Below are positions 9,445-17,572 of a DNA stretch of 64,000 bases, in pieces (position 1 is the first letter of the stretch; every line of letters begins with the position of its first letter). The position numbers and the translations under genes were made by a program. The DNA is from Ensifer sp. BR816 (GTDB taxonomy: Bacteria; Pseudomonadota; Alphaproteobacteria; Rhizobiales; Rhizobiaceae), in the NCBI RefSeq assembly GCF_000378985.1, contig NZ_KB905370.1:2341830-2405829 (forward strand). The letters run 5' to 3'. A model generated the notes under the pieces. That model was not told where the DNA came from. It did no database searches and saw only the letters and a list, made by a program, of their open reading frames with translations.

Positions 9445-9753
9445 TTCGAGCAGAAGGAAATGCGCGCTTTTCAAAGCGTTAGCACACGCGTTGAACAACT
9501 CAAAGGAACGAATTCCTTGTTTTCCCGTTTCCCCTTGAACGGGAAGAGAAAAGCGCGAGCGAACGTCCGTTCACGCTGTTTCCATGGCCTGCCGCAATTC
9601 CGGCCGAATCGGCTGAGATCGACGCGCGGAGGCGGGAGTCTTCCTGAACGCGGCATGAACGAAGGGTTCCGGTATCGTTCAGCTTGTCCGGTCTAGATTT
9701 GGACCAATCGTTGAGAGAGCGACCGCCAACCCTTCGCGAAACGGAGAAATGCC
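9445..9753 (+). other. Intergenic region with palindromes
   Basis: No gene is supported. The region carries an inverted pair CGCGCTTTTC (about 9473) and GAAAAGCGCG (about 9548), the smaller hairpin CCCGTT/AACGGG near 9526-9544, and GAACG/CGTTC pairs near 9560-9690. The last may be regulatory for the small secreted protein that follows. Confidence 0.4.
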
Positions 9754-10119
9754 ATGAGAAAGTTTCTTGTCACTGCAGCCGTCGCAGCCGTCGTTGGGCT
9801 GACCGGCCTTGTCGGTACGACCACCACGGCTTCGGCTGATGCGCTGGTCTTCGAATTCGGCCAGGGTGGCGGCGTTCAATACCGCGAACGCGACTATGAC
9901 CGTTGGGATGAAGGTGATTGGCGCCGCGACCGCTGGGAACGCCGCGGCCGCTGCGAACCGTGGCTCGCCGTGGACAAGGCACGTGACCGCGGCCTGCGCC
10001 GCGCCCATGTCGCCGACGTCTCGCGCCGCCAGGTCGTCGTTCAGGGCCGTCGTCACGGCGACCGCCAGGCGATCATCTTCGCCAATGTGCGCGGCTGCCC
10101 GATTATCGGTCGCTGGTAA
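9754..10119 (+). CDS. Small secreted Arg-rich protein of unknown function
   Basis: This 121-residue protein has a clean Sec signal peptide (MRKFLVTAAVAAVVGLTG, cleavage expected near TTASADA at residues 26-30). The mature part is short and basic, with an Arg/Trp/Asp-rich central segment (residues about 50-66), two cysteines and a C-terminal half of the pattern RRAHVADVSRRQVVVQGRR. Similar small periplasmic proteins are common in Rhizobiaceae, but I do not recognise a characterised function. An intrinsic terminator follows directly. Confidence 0.8.
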   Translation: MRKFLVTAAVAAVVGLTGLVGTTTTASADALVFEFGQGGGVQYRERDYDRWDEGDWRRDRWERRGRCEPWLAVDKARDRGLRRAHVADVSRRQVVVQGRRHGDRQAIIFANVRGCPIIGRW

Positions 10120-10156
10120 GGCCCCAGCCCTTTCCGTCGCCCCGGGGTGACGGACC

Positions 10157-10196
10157 AAGAGCCCCCGCGCAATCGCGTCGGGGGTTCTTTCTTTTT
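10157..10196 (+). terminator. Rho-independent terminator
   Basis: The arms AGAGCCCCCGCG and CGTCGGGGGTTCT form a GC-rich stem with one bulge, followed by TTTCTTTTT. It lies 38 bases after the small secreted protein and before the convergent SIMPL gene. Confidence 0.85.
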
Positions 10197-10279
10197 GAGG
10201 ATGTGGCCGCGTGGGTCAGAGCGGGCGCATGCGTGAAGTTGCGCCTCAGGGCGAGCACGCTGCGGCGGCCGAGGCGAGC

Positions 10280-11065
10280 CTATTGGTTGACCGCGAAAGT
10301 CACGTTCACCGTGACGTTATAGGCGCTTTCACCGGTTGCGATCGGCACCTGATCGGCGGCGAATTCCTTGGCCATGCTGCGCATCGGCACCGGCGGCTCG
10401 GGGCGGGCCGGCTGTTCCGCAAGCTCGATCAGTCGGCCAAGCGAGACGCCGGCGGCTTCTGCCAGCACCCTTGCCTTGTTGATCGCGTCGGCGACGGCGG
10501 CCTTGCGGGCCTCGGTGATCACCGGCTCCGGCTTGTCGTTGGCAAATTCGATGCCGCCGCCCTGGTTGACGCCGAGCGTCACGGATTTGTCGAGGATCTC
10601 ACCGAGCTTGGTGAGGTCGCGCACACGCACGCTGACGCCGTTGACGACCTGATAACCGATGAGCTCCGGCGGCCGGTTGCTGCCGTCACTGTTCTGCGGA
10701 TAGTTGTATTGCGGCATGATCGAGAAGCCGCTCGTCTGCAGGTCGCGCTCGGCGACACCGGCCTGTTTCAGCCCGGCGAGAACGTCCGCGATCGCCTTGT
10801 TGTTGGCGTCGAGCGCCTCGCGGGCGGTCTTGGCATCCTTGACGACGCTCAGTTGCAGGGTCGCCATGTCGGGTGCGGCCGTCGCCCGGCCTTCGCCGGA
10901 GACCTTGATCACCGCCTGGCGGCCCCGCGCGCCGTCCGGACGCCCCTTGCCGTCGCCCTTGCCGGCACCGTTGTCTTGCGCCGCAGCGCCAGCCGCAAAG
11001 GCACCCGCGATGGCGGCGGCAAGCGCCACGACATGAGCCGAGCGGGCAATGGGTGTAGAAATCAT
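10280..11065 (-). CDS. SIMPL-domain (DUF541) periplasmic protein
   Basis: This 261-residue protein starts with a signal peptide (AHVVALAAAIAGAFAAGAAAQ) and then a SIMPL/DUF541 domain: IKVSGEGRATAAPDMATLQLSV, the repeat of Ala-rich helices ALDANNKAIADVLAGLK, TSGFSIMPQYNY and the closing VTVNVTFAVNQ. The family includes the oxidative-stress protein YggE of Escherichia coli; the molecular role is not settled. The ATG at 11065 overlaps no other gene, and the product should be periplasmic. Confidence 0.92.
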   Translation of the reverse strand: MISTPIARSAHVVALAAAIAGAFAAGAAAQDNGAGKGDGKGRPDGARGRQAVIKVSGEGRATAAPDMATLQLSVVKDAKTAREALDANNKAIADVLAGLKQAGVAERDLQTSGFSIMPQYNYPQNSDGSNRPPELIGYQVVNGVSVRVRDLTKLGEILDKSVTLGVNQGGGIEFANDKPEPVITEARKAAVADAINKARVLAEAAGVSLGRLIELAEQPARPEPPVPMRSMAKEFAADQVPIATGESAYNVTVNVTFAVNQ

Positions 11066-11209
11066 GGATGTTTCTCTCCGGTTGTTATCGTCAATCCATG
11101 CTTGTCGATTGTGTAGGCATTGCGGCAATGGCTTGTCGTCAAAAAAGTTTTCCGCTAGAGCCATTGGGCCGCGAATTGCCATTGGTTCGCGACGGCCGGA
11201 CGACCGGCA

Positions 11210-11285
11210 GGGCCTGTAGCTCAATGGTTAGAGCCGGCGGCTCATAACCGCTTGGTTGGGGGTTCGAGTCCCTCCGGGCCCACCA
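11210..11285 (+). tRNA. tRNA with CAU anticodon, probably tRNA-Ile2
   Basis: The 76 bases fold into a full cloverleaf: acceptor GGGCCTG with CGGGCCC, D-stem GCTC/GAGC, anticodon stem GGCGG/CCGCT, loop CTCATAA with anticodon CAT at 11243-11245, T-arm with GGTTCGAGTCC, and an encoded CCA. The anticodon arm and the TTGGT variable region resemble bacterial tRNA-Ile2, whose C34 is converted to lysidine by TilS, more than elongator tRNA-Met. Automatic tools often call this tRNA Met. Its 3' end is abutted by a degenerate integrase, as expected of an attachment site. Confidence 0.9.
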
Positions 11286-11287
11286 TT

Positions 11288-12240
11288 TCTCGACGTTGAT
11301 TTTTCATGCTTTTTTCCTCGTTTTGTCTCACCAGGGTTTTCAGTCTGCGAAAATGAGACACTTTCTCGATTCCGATAGTCTTCCAGGCGGGCAAAGGCAT
11401 TGCCTGCCATCTTTCGTTTTCGAGCCTGACGGGTGTAGATCTCGGCAGTTTCAAGCTTCGTCCAGCCGAACACGGCGCACAGTTCTGGAGCGCTTACGCC
11501 GCTATCAGCGAGCATCACGGCCGCAGCCCGTCGTCGGCCGTGCGACGAACAGTGAGGCAGGCCGGCCTCGTCGCACCACTCCCGCATTCGACTGCCTAGC
11601 CCCGCGCTCGTGAAGGGCTGGCCGTAATCTGTTACCAGAATGTGAAGTCGCCCGTCTTCGCGCTCCGAGCGGCTTCGCGCAGTTCTGGCGTTACAGGAAC
11701 TTCGATCACAGTTGGGCTGCGGTTACGATTTTCCAAGCCGTGAAGCGTAGCCACTCACCACTTTGGCGACCGATCCGAACGGCATCGGAGCGGCGGGCGC
11801 CTGTGTTGATCATGATCTCAAGCGCCAAGCGTGCCTTCGTGCCCATGACGTGATAATCACGGACTGGTCGATCTCTTCGGGGGTCCAAGGGTGCCAGCCT
11901 TCGGACGCCGCGTTTAGCTTCTCGATGCCGACGGCGGGATTGCTACTCACAAGCGGAGGCTTCTGCTTCATCGCCCAATTGAAAAACGCCCTCAAAACCT
12001 TCACCAGCTTGTCAGCCGCGCCAGGCGTTTCCCTGCGCTTCAGTTGACTTCTTTCGACGTCCTCCTGGCGGAATTTTTTGTAGGGAGGTGGCCCGGGCGG
12101 TCTCGCAGAATCGCATCAACACGCTGCGCTTATCGCGCTGCGTCGCCGCGTCGAGACGCTTAAATCGCGCAGAGCGGAAATATTGATCGACGAGCCAGTC
12201 AAAAGCTTTGCCACTTCGCTCACGCCGAAATCGCGCATCG
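11288..12240 (-). pseudogene. Degenerate tyrosine recombinase (phage/ICE integrase) at the tRNA
   Basis: Read from right to left, recognisable pieces of one integrase appear in different frames: an N-terminal part (FDWLVDQYFRSARFKRLD near 12160), the core-binding part (LVKVLRAFFNWAMKQKPP, ending near 11810), a middle fragment (LALEIMINTGARRSDAVRIG near 11800, with the first catalytic Arg), and a C-terminal part with HGRRRAAAVML, GWTKLETAEIYTR (Trp in place of the usual His, then the Tyr). At least two frame changes and in-frame stops separate them. The gene ends at the tRNA 3' end, the normal position of an island integrase. It cannot make an active enzyme. Confidence 0.85.
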
Positions 12241-12457
12241 ATAATCTCTGGTTATACGGCGTGTTCAAGCTACCCTATACAGACTGTACAAGCCAACGCC
12301 TGCGCTCTGAGCAGAGCGTTCGCCCTCCGACAGATTCCCGTTTTGGCCTCAAACGGACTTCGCACGGCAGGATGCAACGGTCAGACCGGGTGGAAGACGG
12401 CCCATCGCCCTGCTCATCTGAACGAGCAAGTTGCGGCAAAAGGAGACGTGAGGCCCG

Positions 12458-13363
12458 TCAGCGGAGGTCGGCAGTCTGCGACAGGAACCACTCGACCAGA
12501 ATGCCCAGCTTGTCTTGTTCGACGCGCCGTTCGTTGGCCACCAGGAAGAACGCGCCTCCCGTCTTGACTGAGACATCCAACGGCCTGACGAGGAGCTTGT
12601 TCTTGAGCAGGAGTTGCGCAGAAAAATTCCAGCCAAGCGCGATACCCTCGCCGGACAGCGCCCCCTGCATCACCAGCTGATAGTCACTGGCTACCATGTT
12701 CGGCGGCGCTTGCGCAGCGCCTGCACCGACGCGATCGAACCATTCATCCCAGTTGATCCGCTTTCGGTGCGGATCGAATGAGTGAAGCAGGTGATGAGCG
12801 GCCAAATCCGAGACATCTCGGACGGGAGGATGATTGGTGAGATAGGTGGGCGAGCAGACCGGAAACACCATCTCATCACACATGAACCACGTGTTTGGTC
12901 GCTGAAATCCCCGATCCCTGATCCAGATCGTCATGTCGATTTCGGAGTCCGGTTCGACGTCGCGGTCCGTCGTCACCACTTTGATCTTCAGGTTGGGATG
13001 ATCGTGCTGGAGCTCGTAGAGCTTTGGCATCAGCCAATGGGCGGCCGTCGATGTGGAGGCGGCGAGCGTGAGATATTGGGTCGCTTCCGGTGAGATGGCG
13101 TTGAAACTGTCCTCCATTCTCAGAAAGCCTGCCCGGATGCCGTCGTAAAGCACCCGGCCTGCTTCCGTCAGTTGCACTCCCCGATTCTCCCTCGTGAAGA
13201 GAACGGTACCGCAATGCTTCTCCAGCGCCTTGATCGAGTGGGAAACGCTCGGCTGGGTGACGTTCAACTCCCTTGATGCCATTGCGAAATTCAGGTTTCG
13301 GGCCGCCGCCTCAAACACAAAGAGGGAATGTGGAGACGGCACGAGGGAGCGGAGCTTTGACAT
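12458..13363 (-). CDS. LysR-type transcriptional regulator (GcvA-like)
   Basis: This 301-residue protein has an N-terminal winged helix-turn-helix (residues 8-66: FEAAARNLNFAMASRELNVTQPSVSHSIKALE) and a two-lobe periplasmic-binding-protein-like effector domain with TLAASTSTAAHWLMPKL and FPVCSPTYL. The general shape is that of GcvA/AmpR-type regulators. It is divergent from the FAD oxidase gene that opens the amine cluster, with 131 bases between, so it most likely controls that cluster in response to its substrate. Two small palindromes overlap its own start codon. Confidence 0.92.
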   Translation of the reverse strand: MSKLRSLVPSPHSLFVFEAAARNLNFAMASRELNVTQPSVSHSIKALEKHCGTVLFTRENRGVQLTEAGRVLYDGIRAGFLRMEDSFNAISPEATQYLTLAASTSTAAHWLMPKLYELQHDHPNLKIKVVTTDRDVEPDSEIDMTIWIRDRGFQRPNTWFMCDEMVFPVCSPTYLTNHPPVRDVSDLAAHHLLHSFDPHRKRINWDEWFDRVGAGAAQAPPNMVASDYQLVMQGALSGEGIALGWNFSAQLLLKNKLLVRPLDVSVKTGGAFFLVANERRVEQDKLGILVEWFLSQTADLR

Positions 13364-13386
13364 GAATGGAATTCATATCAGCTGAT
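13363..13386. promoter_or_regulatory. Twin palindromes at the LysR/oxidase divergent promoter
   Basis: TGAATGGAATTCA (13363-13375, arms TGAAT/ATTCA) is followed two bases later by the perfect palindrome ATCAGCTGAT (13377-13386). They overlap and lie just upstream of the LysR start codon, a usual position for autoregulatory LysR binding. The assignment as operator is inference. Confidence 0.5.
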
Positions 13387-13494
13387 TTCTTTTCCGTCTA
13401 CAGCACCTGCGAAATGTGTGTTTAGCTTGCGCCACACTTGAAGGCGGGATGCTCGGGAGGCCCCGCGAATTTTCCAGAGCTGAGAGAGAACAAC

Positions 13495-14850
13495 GTGGCT
13501 TCGACACATCGAAACGCGCCGCGGGAGCATATTACTGTGTCCCGGCCTTATGACGAACCGACGGTTTCGGGCTGGTATCTGACATCGGGTCCGGACCTGC
13601 CTTTGATCTCCCAGGGCGGCGAAACCACCTGCGAATGCCTGGTGATCGGCGCAGGCTGGATGGGACTTCACGCCGCCCGCCGCTATGCTGAACTTCGTCC
13701 GGACGCATCTGTTGTTCTCGTTGAGGCAGGCCGGATCGGCAACAACGCGTCCGGCCGTTGCATGGGCTTCGCCATCGATCTTGCGCACAATCCCCGCAAG
13801 CAGGATTTCGTCGAGGACATCCAGGGCAACCGAGAGGAGCTCGAAGTCAATCGCGACGGCAATGCCTACCTGCGCTCGGCCGTTGAGGAACACGGTGTCG
13901 AATGCGATTGGGACCCCCAGGGCAAATACCATAGCGCCGCGACTGATCATGGCGTCGCCGATCTCGTGAGCTTCTCGCACGCCCTCGACAAGATGGGACA
14001 AAAATACAAATGGGTCGAGAAGGACGAAATCCAGGCCTTGACCGGAAGCAAGCATTACATCCGCGCGCTCCATCACCCCGGGACGATCCTGATCCAGCCC
14101 GCGAAGTATCTCAAGAACGCCGCCCGCGCGCTTCCCAAGAACGTCACCGTACATGAGAACACCGCGATCATCGGCGCGCAGTATGGCAACCCGGTCCATG
14201 TCTTCCAGACCCCGACGGGCGTGATGAAGACCAAGAAGGTCATTATCTGCGCGGCCGGCTATCTGACGGAGTTCGGTTTCTATCCCAATAGCGCGATCCC
14301 GCTCTACACCTTCGCCAGCATGACGCGGGAGCTCACGCCGTCGGAGCTGGCGAAAGTCGGCAACAACGGCCCCTATGGTTTGATCCCGGCGAACAGCTTC
14401 GGCACCACCGTCCGTCGGACCAACGACAACCGCCTTCTCCTTCGCAACGTCTATTCCTACGCCAACAACTTCAAGACCACCTTCGAAGATGTCGAAGGCG
14501 CGAAGGCGCAGCAGCAGATGGCGTTCGACCGCCGTTGGCCGGAGCTTTCGACTATGGGTTTCGTCGCCAGCTGGGGCGGCTTGCTGACCCTGGCGCAGAA
14601 CGGCGGCATGGTCTTCGGCCAGCTTGCCGACAACGTCTACGGCGCGGCCTTCTGCAACGGCACGGGCGTCTCCCGCGGCACGTCGTTCGGCAAGTCCGTT
14701 GCCGAACTCGCCGCGGGTCGGTCCTCCCCCATCATTGAAATCCTCAAGCGGCGTGTCCCGCCGTCGCGGGCCTATCCGAGGCTCATCACGTCGACGGGCG
14801 TCCGGTTCGTCACTGGATGGCGCTTCAAGCAGGCTGGCAAAGAAGTTTAG
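13495..14850 (+). CDS. FAD-dependent amine/imino-acid oxidoreductase (DAO family)
   Basis: This 451-residue protein has an N-terminal dinucleotide fold (ECLVIGAGWMGLHAARRYAE, then VVLVEAGRIGNNASGR) and a D-amino-acid-oxidase type C-terminal region with FCNGTGVSRGTSFG. It resembles PuuB/GbuB-like oxidases that act on secondary amines or amino acids. I chose the GTG at 13495 after GAGAGAGAACAAC; a TTG at 13438 would add 19 residues without a good site. It is first in a run with a DapA-type enzyme and an SDR, so it probably makes the imine or aldehyde they use. The substrate is not determined by sequence. Confidence 0.85.
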   Translation: MASTHRNAPREHITVSRPYDEPTVSGWYLTSGPDLPLISQGGETTCECLVIGAGWMGLHAARRYAELRPDASVVLVEAGRIGNNASGRCMGFAIDLAHNPRKQDFVEDIQGNREELEVNRDGNAYLRSAVEEHGVECDWDPQGKYHSAATDHGVADLVSFSHALDKMGQKYKWVEKDEIQALTGSKHYIRALHHPGTILIQPAKYLKNAARALPKNVTVHENTAIIGAQYGNPVHVFQTPTGVMKTKKVIICAAGYLTEFGFYPNSAIPLYTFASMTRELTPSELAKVGNNGPYGLIPANSFGTTVRRTNDNRLLLRNVYSYANNFKTTFEDVEGAKAQQQMAFDRRWPELSTMGFVASWGGLLTLAQNGGMVFGQLADNVYGAAFCNGTGVSRGTSFGKSVAELAAGRSSPIIEILKRRVPPSRAYPRLITSTGVRFVTGWRFKQAGKEV

Positions 14851-14867
14851 CGAAAAGGAATATTGGA

Positions 14868-15752
14868 ATGGCTGATCTCAAGGGCATCAATCTGGCGATG
14901 CAGACCCCGTTCAACGACGATGGGTCGGTGAACTTCAAGGTGTTCGAGGAACTGATCGACAAGTATGTCGACGCGGGCGTCCACGGACTGGTGCTCGGAG
15001 CGGGAACGGGTCAGCATCCCTATCTCACGGAGCAGGAATGCAACAAGCTCTATGAGATCGGTGCCAAGCGCATTGCCAGCCGTTGCAACGCAATCTGCCA
15101 GTCCTCCGCCTTGAACATGGACGAGGTCATCCGCCGCTCCAAGCATTCGGAGTCGATCGGCGCTGACGCCCTCATGATCCTGCCGCCCTACTTCGAGGGT
15201 CCGAGCGACGACGACGGCTTGTTTGCCTTCTACGAGGCCATCGATGCCGCGGTCGGAATCGACATTATCGGCTACAACATCCCCCAGGCCACGGGCATCT
15301 CGGTGTCGGTCGATCTGCTCGAGCGACTGGCTGGTCTCAAGAACTTCAACTGGATCAAGGACAGCGCGGGCGACCTCACGGTCCATCAGGAATACCTCGG
15401 AACGTCGGCCTCTGTCCTGAACGGTTGCGACACGAGCACGGTCTACGCCCTCATGGCCGGGACGAAGGGCGTTATCTGGGGCGGCGCGAACTACATGCCT
15501 CGCGAGGCGGTCCAACTCTACGATCTGGTCTCGGCGAGAAGGCATGCGGAGGCGCTCGAGCTCTGGAAGCGGATGTTGCCGTCCCTCCTGTTCATCTGGC
15601 GGACACACTACACGCCTTCTGTCCTCCGAGCTTCCCAGCTGCGTGGCTACGGCACGGGCAATGTCCGCAGGCCGCTTTCCAGGCTGACCGAGGAACAGGA
15701 CAAGGCGCTTCAGAAGGCGCTCGCGCCCCTCTTCGAAGCCTTTGCGAACTGA
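14868..15752 (+). CDS. DapA-family Schiff-base lyase/deaminase
   Basis: This 294-residue protein is a class I aldolase-fold member of the dihydrodipicolinate synthase/N-acetylneuraminate lyase superfamily. The Schiff-base lysine K164 lies in WIKDSAGD and the catalytic tyrosine Y136 in IIGYNIPQ; the substrate motif GAGTGQHPYL replaces the GTTGE of true DapA, so it is not the lysine biosynthetic enzyme. In this context it could be a deaminase like 1-pyrroline-4-hydroxy-2-carboxylate deaminase, or an aldolase on a keto acid. ATG at 14868 follows AAAAGGAA, 17 bases after the oxidase, implying one operon. Confidence 0.85.
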   Translation: MADLKGINLAMQTPFNDDGSVNFKVFEELIDKYVDAGVHGLVLGAGTGQHPYLTEQECNKLYEIGAKRIASRCNAICQSSALNMDEVIRRSKHSESIGADALMILPPYFEGPSDDDGLFAFYEAIDAAVGIDIIGYNIPQATGISVSVDLLERLAGLKNFNWIKDSAGDLTVHQEYLGTSASVLNGCDTSTVYALMAGTKGVIWGGANYMPREAVQLYDLVSARRHAEALELWKRMLPSLLFIWRTHYTPSVLRASQLRGYGTGNVRRPLSRLTEEQDKALQKALAPLFEAFAN

Positions 15753-15777
15753 ACTCCAACCGGACCGGGATTCGACC

Positions 15778-16485
15778 TTGAGCCACACGAAACCAGTCGC
15801 CGTGATAACCGGAGCGGGCCGCGGAATGGGCGCGGCCATAGCCCGCGAGCTCCGCGGTCGCGGATATGAGCTCGTCCTCATGTCGCCTTCCGCGAGCTCG
15901 GAAAAGTTGGCTGGCGAACTCGGTGGCCGGGGGCTGCGCGGATCGACCGCCAGTCTCGCCGATCTGGAGGCGCTAGTGGGCCTCGCGATGTCGTCCTACG
16001 GAAGGATCGACACCGTGGTCAACAACACCGCCCACCCACCGACGGGCGAGCTTCTCGAAATCGAGGACTCGGTTTGGGAGGCTGGAAACCAGTCGATCCT
16101 GCTCTCGGTCCAACGGATGGCGAAGCTGGTGACACCCCTCATGCTCGCACAGGGCGGCGGGGCGTTCCTCAACATCACGACACTCGCCACCTTCGAGCCG
16201 GACGCGAACTATCCGATTTCGTGCGCCTATCGGGCAGCGGTCGCTGCGTACACCAAGATGTATTCCGACAGGTACGGCCCGAGGAACATCCGCATGAACG
16301 CGCTCCTTCCCGGCTACATCGACAGCATGGCGCATCCGGCCGAGGCGGCTTATCCGATACCGCTTCGCCGGATCGGCACCGTGGCCGAGATCGCCAAGAC
16401 CGCGGCGTTCCTGCTGTCGGACGACGCAGGCTACATCACGGGTCAGAACATCCGCGTGGACGGCGGCCTGACGAGACACATGTGA
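15778..16485 (+). CDS. SDR-family protein with non-canonical active site
   Basis: This 235-residue protein has the short-chain dehydrogenase fold: cofactor motif TGAGRGMG at the N-terminus, NNTAHPP where most members have NNAG, and the C-terminal GYITGQNIRVDGG. The usual catalytic YxxxK reads YRAAV, so the lysine is replaced by valine (V155 from the TTG start), and the serine position is threonine. A lysine occurs five residues further on. It may therefore be a binding or regulatory protein or use altered chemistry. The TTG at 15778 is preceded by GGACCGGGA, 25 bases after the DapA-like gene. Confidence 0.8.
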   Translation: MSHTKPVAVITGAGRGMGAAIARELRGRGYELVLMSPSASSEKLAGELGGRGLRGSTASLADLEALVGLAMSSYGRIDTVVNNTAHPPTGELLEIEDSVWEAGNQSILLSVQRMAKLVTPLMLAQGGGAFLNITTLATFEPDANYPISCAYRAAVAAYTKMYSDRYGPRNIRMNALLPGYIDSMAHPAEAAYPIPLRRIGTVAEIAKTAAFLLSDDAGYITGQNIRVDGGLTRHM

Positions 16486-16588
16486 AAGGAGCGCGCGGCC
16501 GGCGGCGGGGCTCCCGATCGAGCGCAATGCTCGGGTAGTTTGAAATTGCGTGCACGCAGCGAGGCATCACGGCTCGCCGCGCAATGGA

Positions 16589-16611
16589 GGAGGCCCGCTA
16601 GCCGGGCCTCC
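16589..16611 (+). promoter_or_regulatory. Stem-loop in the leader of the transporter genes
   Basis: A perfect 9-base stem (GGAGGCCCG with CGGGCCTCC, loop CTAGC) lies in the 159-base gap between the SDR and the substrate-binding protein gene. No T-run follows, so it is more likely to set mRNA stability for the abundant binding protein than to terminate. Confidence 0.6.
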
Positions 16612-16644
16612 GGTCAGTGGGAACAAAAACTGAGGAGTGAAGCA

Positions 16645-17499
16645 ATGAAAGCATTACTGAAATCGCTGGCCGCCGCCGCGATGGTGGGTATGACGTTCCT
16701 GTCGGCCGCCCACGCCGAAGCGAAGTCCATCGTCGTCGGCACGATGGGCTGGGAGGACCTGACCCCCATCACCGGCATCACCAGGAAGGTGCTCGAAGAC
16801 CAGGGTTATGAGGTCGAGGTCAAGGAATTCTCCGAATGGGGCATCGCCTTTGCCGCTCTCAAGAAGGGCGACATCGAAATCCTCGCATCGCAGGTCAACT
16901 ACGTGTCTCAGGACTACTGGGACAAGAACAAGACGAAGCTCGAGAAGATTTCCCCGGTGTCGCATGGCCTCTACCAGGCCGTCGCCGTGCCTAAGTACGC
17001 CAACATCGACTCGATGGAAGACCTCAACGCCCACGCCGACAAGTTCGGCGGCAAGATCATCGGTGTCGAGCCCGGTTCGGGCCTGATGCGCGAAGCCGGC
17101 GACGCAATGAAGGCGTATGACCTGAAACTTCAGCTTGTCGAAGGTTCGACCGCCGCCATGACCGCGGCCCTCAAGTCGGCCATCGAGCGCAACGAATGGA
17201 TCGCCGTCACCGTCTGGGAACCCTCTTGGATGATGGCGAAGTATCCGATGAAGTTCCTCAAGGACCCGAAGAACGTCTTCTCGCCGTCCCAGACCTACTA
17301 CTGGATCGGAAAGAAGGGCTTCAGCGCTGAGCACCCGCACGCACGTGAAGTGCTCGCCAGCGTCTATGTCCCCCTCGAGGACATCAACGCCATCAACGGC
17401 GCCGTCTTCGACGGCAAGAAGATGGACGAAGCGGTCAAGGAATGGACGGACAGCCATGCCGACCTGATTAAGCGCTGGGAGAACATCAGCGGCGAATGA
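16645..17499 (+). CDS. Quaternary-amine ABC transporter, substrate-binding protein (OpuAC/ProX family)
   Basis: This 284-residue periplasmic protein has a signal peptide (MKALLKSLAAAAMVGMTF, cleavage near SAAHAEAKS). The mature domain is of the OpuAC glycine-betaine/carnitine/choline-binding type: IVVGTMGWEDLTPITGI, VEPGSGLMREA, and the conserved WEPSWMMAKYPMKFL and QTYYWIGKKGF segments whose Trp/Tyr residues form aromatic cages for quaternary ammonium groups. ATG at 16645 has GAGGAGTGAAGC upstream. The ATPase and two permeases follow. Betaine-like ligands are well supported by family; the exact one is unknown. Confidence 0.92.
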   Translation: MKALLKSLAAAAMVGMTFLSAAHAEAKSIVVGTMGWEDLTPITGITRKVLEDQGYEVEVKEFSEWGIAFAALKKGDIEILASQVNYVSQDYWDKNKTKLEKISPVSHGLYQAVAVPKYANIDSMEDLNAHADKFGGKIIGVEPGSGLMREAGDAMKAYDLKLQLVEGSTAAMTAALKSAIERNEWIAVTVWEPSWMMAKYPMKFLKDPKNVFSPSQTYYWIGKKGFSAEHPHAREVLASVYVPLEDINAINGAVFDGKKMDEAVKEWTDSHADLIKRWENISGE

Positions 17500-17572
17500 C
17501 CCTCGCAGGCGAGCCGGAGCATCGGCGTTGGCTCGCCCCTCTTTCATAAAAACGACCCGTCGAGGACTGGCT

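Noticed and set aside
11240..11454. Peptides ending in GPEGLEPPTKRL on the minus strand
   Set aside because: The sequence is an antisense reading of the tRNA 3' half, a known source of false protein entries. It is only the region where the integrase frame runs into the tRNA.
14868..15752. Lysine biosynthesis dapA
   Set aside because: The GTTGE-type pyruvate motif of true DapA is replaced, and the gene is in a catabolic operon.
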